A stretch of 55,350 bases of DNA, from assembly GCF_002265435.1 (NCBI RefSeq), contig NZ_NOKQ01000252.1, positions 1 through 55,350 on the forward strand, in the 5' to 3' direction. This document shows positions 6,733 through 14,308 of this stretch, piece after piece (within the stretch, counting starts at the first letter, position 1; each line of letters starts with the position of its first letter). The stretch comes from Tetzosporium hominis (GTDB taxonomy: Bacteria; Bacillota; Bacilli; Bacillales_A; Planococcaceae). The position numbers were made by a program, and so were the translations under genes. The notes under the pieces are model-generated. The model was not told the origin of the DNA. It was given only the letters and a program-made list of their open reading frames with translations, and did no database searches.

Positions 6733-8364
6733 CTATTCGATTGGTTCAACCGCATCTATCAGGAGCGTTTCTAACTCATGTTGATGCCGCTTAGACTCCT
6801 CTTCAGACCAGTTGAAACGGTCAGCTAAGTAGTTCTGCACAGCTAGTTTCTTCTCTCTGACCCAGTCGATATGGAAGAACAGAGCACCGGTTCTGCGCAC
6901 AAAGAAGTCAGCAGGTGTGTAGACGAGTTCTTCCATTATTCCGTACTCCAGCATGGCATACGTCAGTGGATCCAGCTCTGCTGCTGGCGCTTCCGTATAT
7001 AAAGTAAACAACTTCTCTACATTCGAGCCGTAACGCTGGATCAAGAGTTCCGCTTCGTTTGGTGCGATGCGTAGTTCCGCTGCCCGTTTCAGTTGCTGTT
7101 GTTTGAAGGCCCGGAAGCCCGCTGAACCGCCGACGTCTCCTCCTGAAAGCGGCAAATGTTGCGTCTTGGTTTTCGTTGCAGGCCGCCCCTGTACTTGTAG
7201 GACTCGATCGACGATCTGCTCTGCCATCTTGCGGTATCCCGTCAGTTTTCCTCCTGCTATAGAAAGAAGCCCGCTCTCGGATTCAAACACCTCGTCCTTA
7301 CGCGAGATCTCAGATGGCGACTTGCCGTCTTCATGAATAAGCGGCCGTACCCCTGACCAGGTAGATTCCACATCGTTTTCCGTCAATTTCAGATCGGGGA
7401 ACTGATAACGGATGGCCGCGAGCACATAGTCAACATCCTCTTTTGTCAGCGTTGGGTGCGTCGGGTCTTCTTTGTAGACCGTATCCGTCGTTCCAACATA
7501 CGTCTTCCCTTCACGAGGGATAGCAAAAATCATACGGCCGTCTTCCCCATCAAAATAGATGGCCTGGCGAAGTGGAAACTGTTGCTGATCAAACACTAGA
7601 TGAATCCCTTTTGTCAGTAGGAGCGACTTCCCAGTCCGAGACCCGTCTGCTTCTCGAAGTGTATCAACCCATGGCCCTGCTGCATTGACGACTGTCGTAG
7701 CACGTGCCTCAAAAGCTGTCCGATTCAGTTGATCTTGTAGATGCACTCCCACAATCTTTCCTTGTTCATAAATAAACGAGTTCACTTTGACATAGTTAAT
7801 CGCTAGTGCTCCTAGTTCTACAGCTTTTTTCATCACTTCCATCGTCAAGCGTGCATCGTCCGTCTTGTATTCTACGTAGTACCCTGCGCCCTTTAACCCT
7901 TCTTTTTTCAAAAGAGGCTCTCTCGTAAGGGCTTCTTCACCTGAGAGCATTTTACGGCGTTCTGCTTTTTTCACTCCTGCCAAGAAGTCATAAACGCGAA
8001 GCCCTACATTTGTGCTGAGAGGACCAAACGTACCGCCTTTATAGAATGGCAGCATCATCCACTCGGGAGTGGTCACATGTGGTCCGTTCTCATACACGAT
8101 TTCACGTTCTTTCCCTACCTCCGCGACAATTTTGATTTCAAATTGTTTGAGATAGCGTAAGCCCCCGTGGACGAGCTTCGTCGATCGGCTTGACGTCCCT
8201 GCAGCAAAGTCTTGCATCTCGACTAAAGCCACACGCAACCCTCGACTCACCGCATCCAGTGCAATACCGGCACCAGTAATGCCACCTCCTATCACGAGTA
8301 GATCCCAAGTCTCCGACTCTAATCTTTGTTTGACCTCTTGTCGTTGTAGATTTGAAAATGTCAT
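6733..8364 (-). CDS. glpD: Aerobic glycerol-3-phosphate dehydrogenase
   Basis: A 543-residue FAD enzyme that oxidises glycerol-3-phosphate to dihydroxyacetone phosphate at the membrane, passing electrons to quinone. It starts with a short helix, then the FAD loop VIGGGITGAGIALDA (about residues 19-33) and the GlpD signature GTSSRSTKLVHGGLRYLKQ. The C-terminal domain, with YGIMEELVYTPADFFVRRTG, is the helical GlpD cap. Length is close to B. subtilis GlpD (555). The start at 8364 has AAGGGAG at 8 bases; an open frame extends to 8406 without support. It is the last gene of the glycerol locus and is preceded by its own leader terminator and promoter. Confidence 0.95.
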   Translation of the reverse strand: MTFSNLQRQEVKQRLESETWDLLVIGGGITGAGIALDAVSRGLRVALVEMQDFAAGTSSRSTKLVHGGLRYLKQFEIKIVAEVGKEREIVYENGPHVTTPEWMMLPFYKGGTFGPLSTNVGLRVYDFLAGVKKAERRKMLSGEEALTREPLLKKEGLKGAGYYVEYKTDDARLTMEVMKKAVELGALAINYVKVNSFIYEQGKIVGVHLQDQLNRTAFEARATTVVNAAGPWVDTLREADGSRTGKSLLLTKGIHLVFDQQQFPLRQAIYFDGEDGRMIFAIPREGKTYVGTTDTVYKEDPTHPTLTKEDVDYVLAAIRYQFPDLKLTENDVESTWSGVRPLIHEDGKSPSEISRKDEVFESESGLLSIAGGKLTGYRKMAEQIVDRVLQVQGRPATKTKTQHLPLSGGDVGGSAGFRAFKQQQLKRAAELRIAPNEAELLIQRYGSNVEKLFTLYTEAPAAELDPLTYAMLEYGIMEELVYTPADFFVRRTGALFFHIDWVREKKLAVQNYLADRFNWSEEESKRHQHELETLLIDAVEPIE

Positions 8365-8389
8365 TATGTTCTCTCCCTTGTAGGGAACG

Positions 8390-8471
8390 AAAAAAAGAGA
8401 CCACAAATCGCCTTTTATCCTGTAGATAAAAGGGATGCGGTCTCTCCGTTCTCGGTCCGATAGATTAACTT
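8390..8471 (-). promoter_or_regulatory. GlpP-type antitermination leader of glpD
   Basis: On the minus strand the glpD leader begins with AAGTTAATC (8463-8471) near the predicted start of transcription. After 17 bases comes a long hairpin (8397-8445): AGAGACC, an internal bulge region, CCTTTTATC, loop, GATAAAAGG, then GGTCTCT and a run of T (8390-8396). This is an intrinsic terminator inside the untranslated leader, ahead of the ribosome site. In B. subtilis the glpD leader terminator is overcome by GlpP with glycerol-3-phosphate; glpP is present at 12321. The same AAGTTAATC plus terminator layout precedes the hydrolase gene. Confidence 0.75.
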
Positions 8472-8483
8472 GTCTTTAGTATT

Positions 8484-8489
8484 AGTATA
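8484..8489 (-). promoter_or_regulatory. glpD promoter, extended -10 element
   Basis: TATACT preceded by TGG on the minus strand gives an extended -10 box about 7 bp before the leader start. No good -35 box is visible, consistent with an extended -10 promoter. Confidence 0.5.
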
Positions 8490-8527
8490 CCATGTTGAGC
8501 CTTGCGCTTCTATTGAGGCGACTTTCC

Positions 8528-10083
<1,556 letters not shown>

Positions 10084-10095
10084 CTTTATCAGGTA

Positions 10096-12114
10096 TTAAA
10101 ATACAGTGTAAAGAGCCGTATTTGCCAGTGTAATCATAGTCAAAAGCAAGGTATTTAAGAATGTACCGACATACACATTTCCTGTTCTGCGGTAGAAATA
10201 GCGATTAAAGATTGCCGCAACTGTCAGCATCGGCACCAGTCCGATGACGATGATAGAAGATAACGACTCTGCTGGATAGCCAGCCGTTCCTGTCGCAAAT
10301 AATAAACCGTAATGGTAGGCCAAGTACAGTAAAAGGCCTCCGATAAAGTGCACGATCGAGACTGCGTATCCCTTCCAACCGTTGAAGCGCTCAGAAGATG
10401 TGTTGATGTTAATCGAAAGACCTACGATGAAGTAGTAGATCAAGAACAGTGGCGCGTAACGGAACAATGCCCAAACGTGCTGGTCCTCAAATGTCTTCAC
10501 CGCTACCGTCCACAGACGGAAATCCACTTTCCAAATCGCATCTACAAGATACAAGATTCCGTAACCGATCAAGATTGCTACAACAGCTGAAGCTAGCGCC
10601 GCTAAGATTGTCTTGATGCCTGCTTTAAAACCGTAGTCAGCAAAGCGTGTACCACGTTCTTGACGAGACACGAAGTGATAGCCAATCAAGATGAGAAGAG
10701 TCACGATAGCTACATTGATAGCCCAGTAAGCAATCGGATTTACTGTTGGAGCCCCAAAGAATTCTGTTGTCTCAAAGAAACGAGCCTGTTCACGCAAGTA
10801 GAAGTACTGCACGATACTCACTAGCAAGACAAGTCCTGCTCCAACCTTCACGTTTTTCGCAGCACCTTTTACGAATCCTGCAATTAAGATGATGGCAGAT
10901 AGTGCAATAGTGATTAAGCTGATTTGGCGAAGTAAACGCATACCGGATTCATCTCCGCTGTAAAGAGCAGCGAAGAACAGTGCCGGATATAAAATCCCAA
11001 CAGCAAGTAATACAAGTCCTGTGAGCTTTTCGCCTGACGTCTGTGGAGCTGGTAATGTATTCGCTTTATCTGTCACAGCCCATTTGAAGAACGGCAGCTG
11101 TGTAAGAAGGCGGATGACCGGGATGAACAGCAAGAAGAAGCCGATCAATGCCACGAACGAGAACCATTCTTTCCACATCCAGCTCTGACCATCTTCGCCA
11201 ATCGTCACAACGTCTCCATACTCTTCAAACGCCATGTCATAAAAATCAATCGCAAACGCAGTAGAAGTTTGAGAGAAATGATTCCAAGGGTGTGTCTCAT
11301 TCGGCTGGTAAATAACACGCATGCCGCCATTGACGTCATACACTTCATTCGCATTTGCCGTTTCAAGACCACCTAAAAATCCAAGACCTTCCGGTGTGGA
11401 TACGTAGTCTTTCTTCACAACTGGTTTCCCAGCAGCAGCCGCTTCTGCATTGAAGAAGAACTCGTCATAGTTTCCTGCAATCTTCCCAGAAGGACGAGGG
11501 CCGTATGAATCGTTGATTTGCTCATCTGTATATCCAAGCGCTTTGACCCATTGATAGTCCGAGCCCATCGTCAGGGAACTGTGAATCTTACGAACACCTG
11601 AAGACTGGAAGTCTATTTCATCTAACATCACAGCATGTGTCGTCGAGAACCCACCCATCGAGTGACCCGAGACAGCGATGATTCCGTTACCGTCTGCATC
11701 TTTCAATACATACTCTTGTTCATACATATACTGGACGGCATCATAAATGGCTTGTGGCCAGAAAGAGAAGAATGGAATCGGCTTCTCTTGTGTGTTTGTT
11801 GAATGTCCATGATCGTATTGGTCTAAGGCTAGTACGACATAGCCTCGTTTGGCCATCTCAATCACTTGAGCGTCTTGCATTTCTCCAGAGTTTAAATAAC
11901 CGTGTGTCGCAATAAGTGTCGGTCTTGCTTCTTCATCTGCGCCATCAGGCTTGTAGAGAAGACCGGACAGTTCACCGCGCTCCGTTTCAAAATAAATTCG
12001 AGAGACATCGACGTCTCCCCCTGCACTGTTAAAGGATGAAGCCACTAAACTTCCCACTAAAATAAGAACAAGTGCAACAGCTAGTAAAATGAATGATTTC
12101 TTGTTGTTCTTCAT
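10096..12114 (-). CDS. Membrane-anchored alpha/beta-hydrolase with multi-TM C-terminus, in the glycerol operon
   Basis: A 672-residue protein of two parts. Residues 7-27 are a hydrophobic anchor or signal. Residues about 45-300 form an alpha/beta-hydrolase: oxyanion region IATHGYLNSGEM, LALDQYDHGHST, nucleophile elbow VSGHSMGGFSTTHA near residue 150, and a likely catalytic His in NETHPWNHFS. Residues about 320-670 hold roughly ten membrane helices. The hydrolase domain is therefore probably outside the cell. It occupies the position where glpF is expected, behind a GlpP-type leader, so it may release glycerol from extracellular esters; this is inference. The start at 12114 is chosen for AAAGGGG at 7 bases over a TTG at 12120. 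The transport role, if any, of the membrane part is unknown. Confidence 0.8.
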   Translation of the reverse strand: MKNNKKSFILLAVALVLILVGSLVASSFNSAGGDVDVSRIYFETERGELSGLLYKPDGADEEARPTLIATHGYLNSGEMQDAQVIEMAKRGYVVLALDQYDHGHSTNTQEKPIPFFSFWPQAIYDAVQYMYEQEYVLKDADGNGIIAVSGHSMGGFSTTHAVMLDEIDFQSSGVRKIHSSLTMGSDYQWVKALGYTDEQINDSYGPRPSGKIAGNYDEFFFNAEAAAAGKPVVKKDYVSTPEGLGFLGGLETANANEVYDVNGGMRVIYQPNETHPWNHFSQTSTAFAIDFYDMAFEEYGDVVTIGEDGQSWMWKEWFSFVALIGFFLLFIPVIRLLTQLPFFKWAVTDKANTLPAPQTSGEKLTGLVLLAVGILYPALFFAALYSGDESGMRLLRQISLITIALSAIILIAGFVKGAAKNVKVGAGLVLLVSIVQYFYLREQARFFETTEFFGAPTVNPIAYWAINVAIVTLLILIGYHFVSRQERGTRFADYGFKAGIKTILAALASAVVAILIGYGILYLVDAIWKVDFRLWTVAVKTFEDQHVWALFRYAPLFLIYYFIVGLSININTSSERFNGWKGYAVSIVHFIGGLLLYLAYHYGLLFATGTAGYPAESLSSIIVIGLVPMLTVAAIFNRYFYRRTGNVYVGTFLNTLLLTMITLANTALYTVF

Positions 12115-12177
12115 GTCCAATCCCCTTTGTAAGTAGTTTCAAGCAAAAAATGTGGTCACTCCTTTCCCTGTAAGACC

Positions 12178-12258
12178 ATAAAAAAGACACACGAAATCAC
12201 TTTGGTTAGTTCCAAAGTACTTCATGTGTCTCGAGATCTCATCACATTTGATTAACTT
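12178..12258 (-). promoter_or_regulatory. GlpP-type antitermination leader of the hydrolase-glpK transcript
   Basis: The transcript would start near 12259 and open with AAGTTAATC (12250-12258), the same word found at the start of the glpD leader. After 18 bases follows a terminator hairpin (12185-12231): AGACACATGAAGTACTTTGG pairs imperfectly with CCAAAGTGATTTCGTGTGTC, followed by TTTTTTAT. The descending arm shares GATTT-GTG-TCTTTTTT with that of glpD. The layout strongly suggests control by the product of the adjacent glpP gene. Confidence 0.75.
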
Positions 12259-12265
12259 ACGACCA

Positions 12266-12294
12266 AGTATATAGTCACGTGAAAGCGGTGTCAA
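12266..12294 (-). promoter_or_regulatory. Promoter of the hydrolase-glpK operon
   Basis: On the minus strand a consensus TTGACA (12289-12294) and TATACT (12266-12271) are 17 bp apart. It lies 27 bp after the end of glpP, so the downstream operon has its own strong promoter. Confidence 0.8.
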
Positions 12295-12320
12295 CAAGTG
12301 TTTGAAATTTTTTACGATAC

Positions 12321-12854
12321 TTACCACAAATTTGTGTTAGAGGTAGTAACAACAGAGGCACCGTGCGACAGAGCACGATTTACATCTTCCTGGCTCTTGA
12401 TGAGTCCCCCTGCAATCACCTTGATCCCTGTCTTTTCTTTTACTTCTTGCAGAACTTCCGGAATGACTCCGGGCAGGACTTCAATATAATCCGGTTGAAT
12501 CTTTTGGCACGCACGCAAGTTGTGGTCTAGCGCCACACTATCAAGCGCAAACAATCGTTGAATCCCAATAATATTACGCTTTTTCACAAAGCTGATTACA
12601 CTAGAACGAGTAGAAATGATGCCGTTGACTTTCACATTATTGATTAAGTATTCAAGTCCATACTCATCGACCTTTAATCCTTGAATCAAATCCGCATGCA
12701 TAAATACTTCCTTGCCGTGCTTTTTTGCGTATTTGACGACGTTCTCTACTTGAGACAACCTCGATTCTAAAAGAATGATCTGCTGATGGTCTGACTTTAA
12801 CGCCAACTCAAAATCTTTCATATTCCGAATGGCTGGTATGACCTTATTACACAT
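12321..12854 (-). CDS. glpP: Glycerol-3-phosphate-responsive antiterminator GlpP
   Basis: A 177-residue protein of the GlpP family, which has a TIM-barrel-like fold, senses glycerol-3-phosphate and binds leader mRNA to prevent termination. Characteristic segments are VIPAIRNMKDFELAL, IILLESRL, VFMHADLIQGL, GIISTRSSVISFVKK, IQRLFALDSVAL, PDYIEVLPGVIPEV and VIAGGLIKSQEDVNRALSHG followed by VVTTSN. Length is close to B. subtilis GlpP (192). The ATG at 12854 has GGAGGG six bases upstream. It lies upstream of, and in the same direction as, the operon whose leader it should control. Confidence 0.93.
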   Translation of the reverse strand: MCNKVIPAIRNMKDFELALKSDHQQIILLESRLSQVENVVKYAKKHGKEVFMHADLIQGLKVDEYGLEYLINNVKVNGIISTRSSVISFVKKRNIIGIQRLFALDSVALDHNLRACQKIQPDYIEVLPGVIPEVLQEVKEKTGIKVIAGGLIKSQEDVNRALSHGASVVTTSNTNLW

Positions 12855-12938
12855 AGTGTTCCCTCCGCTAAGCTCAACTTTTTCTCTATTTTGCGGAACT
12901 CGAATTAAAATTACAAGTTTCTTTGCTTTTTAATCTGG

Positions 12939-13036
12939 CATGTAGAAGAAATCATGCTCCTATGTAGAATAAACCCCTTCGCATGGAGAACAACGAGTAG
13001 CCTCTTGCAGAACAAACACCTCCTCTTGCAGAAGAA
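12939..13036 (-). repeat. Five degenerate repeats, 21/22-bp spacing, core TTSTTCTACATG
   Basis: On the plus strand the 12-bp cores start at 12939 (CATGTAGAAGAA), 12961 (TATGTAGAATAA), 12982 (CATGGAGAACAA), 13004 (CTTGCAGAACAA) and 13025 (CTTGCAGAAGAA), giving steps of 22, 21, 22 and 21 bp. Bases between cores are not conserved. The reverse complement core, TTCTTCTACATG, is the same as that at 33188-33283. The block lies between glpP and ohr and codes for nothing recognisable. Confidence 0.75.
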
Positions 13037-13042
13037 TGACCG

Positions 13043-13085
13043 CTCAACCCGCAAAAACCCCCAGAGAACAGATCTCCGGAGGCTC
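13043..13085 (-). terminator. Probable terminator of ohr
   Basis: On the minus strand CCTCCGGAGA pairs imperfectly with TCTGGGGG and is followed by TTTTT. It lies about 10 bases after the ohr stop and just before the repeat block. Confidence 0.55.
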
Positions 13086-13095
13086 CTTGACCACA

Positions 13096-13512
13096 TTATG
13101 CAGTTTTAACTGTAAAGTCCACATTCACATTATTGCGGATTGCATTCGAGAACGGGCAGATCTGGTGTGCTTCGTGAACTAGCATCTCAGCAGTTTCCTG
13201 ATCAACACCTTGGATTGTCACGATCATCTCTACAGAGATTGCGTAGCCTGCATCACCTTTATTGAGTGATACGTGAGAAGTGATCTCAGAACCGGCGATT
13301 TGCGCTTTCTTTTGCATCGCTACAATATTTAGAGCGGAATCGAAACAAGCAGAGTACGCACCCGCGAACAATTCTTCCGGTGTCGTCTTCCCTGTCATAT
13401 CCACGCCTGGCATTGGCATGCCTAGGTTCAAGTCATAAGTTCCTGTTTCAGAAGTGACGCGTCCTTGACGGCCACCGACCGCTGTTGCAGTTGAAGTAAA
13501 TAGTTTTTGCAT
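13096..13512 (-). CDS. ohr: Organic hydroperoxide resistance protein (Ohr, OsmC family)
   Basis: A 138-residue thiol peroxidase of the Ohr subfamily that reduces organic hydroperoxides. The N-terminus KLFTSTATAVGGRQGRV and NLGMPMPG are typical; the two catalytic cysteines are in FAGAYSACFDSAL (near residue 60) and HQICPFSNAIRNN (near residue 122). The start ATG at 13512 has GAGGAGG upstream; the open frame reaches 13590 but crosses the operator. It is divergent from the ohrR gene and shares an operator with it, so it should be induced by organic peroxides. Function is confident. Confidence 0.95.
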   Translation of the reverse strand: MQKLFTSTATAVGGRQGRVTSETGTYDLNLGMPMPGVDMTGKTTPEELFAGAYSACFDSALNIVAMQKKAQIAGSEITSHVSLNKGDAGYAISVEMIVTIQGVDQETAEMLVHEAHQICPFSNAIRNNVNVDFTVKTA

Positions 13513-13543
13513 AAGTAGTTCCTCCTCGAATTTTCTGATATAA

Positions 13544-13563
13544 TTAAGTTGTATACAATTTAA
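13544..13563. promoter_or_regulatory. OhrR operator
   Basis: TTAAGTTGTATACAATTTAA is an almost perfect palindrome between ohr and ohrR. It matches the core of the B. subtilis OhrR operator (TTGTATACAATT with flanking TTAA). Repression by reduced OhrR and release on oxidation of its Cys is the expected mode. Confidence 0.85.
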
Positions 13564-13616
13564 TTTTACACAATAAAAATAATCTTGCAATGAATATGCA
13601 CAAGGAGGACTTCTCT

Positions 13617-14060
13617 ATGGAAGCTTTACATCTATCCAACCAACTGTGCTTTCCGTTTTATGCTGTGTCAAAAGAAATCACGAAACGATACCGACCTCTA
13701 TTAGAGCCTCTTCATCTGACTTACCCGCAGTACTTGGTCATGCTCGTCCTTTGGGAGACAGATCAGGTGTCTTTGAAGACCATCGGCAAACGACTCCATC
13801 TTGATTCAGGTACCCTTACCCCACTCGTCAATAAACTTATTTCGCAAGGCTACCTTGAAAAGACACGCAATCCTGGAGACGAACGGCAGCTTGTCGTTCA
13901 GCTCACAGATGAAGGCCGAGCACTCCAAAAGCAAGCTGAGTCGATTCCTGAACAACTTGCTGAGGTCCTTGGTCTCAACGAAAATGAATACTTTGCTTAT
14001 CAGCGCATGCTCACCGATTTGTCCATAAAGCTTGGATTAACCGACGATGCAACATGCTAA
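13617..14060 (+). CDS. ohrR: Peroxide-sensing MarR-family repressor OhrR
   Basis: A 147-residue MarR protein, the same length as B. subtilis OhrR. The N-terminal segment NQLCFPFYAVSKEITKRYRP carries the reactive Cys (residue 11, equivalent to Cys15), and Tyr residues in LTYPQYLVMLVLWE that form the sulfenate pocket. The winged helix is in LHLDSGTLTPLVNKLISQGY and the wing NPGDERQLVVQLT. The start at 13617 has AAGGAGG eight bases upstream; an earlier ATG at 13590 has none. It is divergent from ohr and controls it through the palindrome between them. Confidence 0.93.
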   Translation: MEALHLSNQLCFPFYAVSKEITKRYRPLLEPLHLTYPQYLVMLVLWETDQVSLKTIGKRLHLDSGTLTPLVNKLISQGYLEKTRNPGDERQLVVQLTDEGRALQKQAESIPEQLAEVLGLNENEYFAYQRMLTDLSIKLGLTDDATC

Positions 14061-14071
14061 AACATCCACTT

Positions 14072-14105
14072 ACTTCGAATTCACTTTGGATTCGAAGTTT
14101 TTTTA
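14072..14105 (+). terminator. Terminator of ohrR
   Basis: ACTTCGAAT pairs with ATTCGAAGT around a loop of 8 to 9 bases and is followed by seven T. The remaining bases up to 14308 are AT-rich and hold a possible promoter (TTTACC at about 14210, TATGAT at about 14232) for the next gene. Confidence 0.9.
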
Positions 14106-14308
14106 TTTATCTAGGACTAAAGATAGTTAATTAGACCCTGTTGCCATAGTTTCGAGAACTGTATCTAACAGACCATATTTTTTTCGAATATTATTGCAAT
14201 AAAATGGCGTTTACCTGTTAATATGAATATATATGATTAGTTGTCAGTGACTAAAGAGCAAATTTTTGAAATCTTAGACCTATATCTAATTGTTAGGAGG
14301 TTTGTAAC

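Noticed and set aside
12939-13036. CRISPR array
   Set aside because: The repeats are 12-bp degenerate cores with 9 to 10 variable bases, far too short for CRISPR repeats and spacers, and no cas gene is near.
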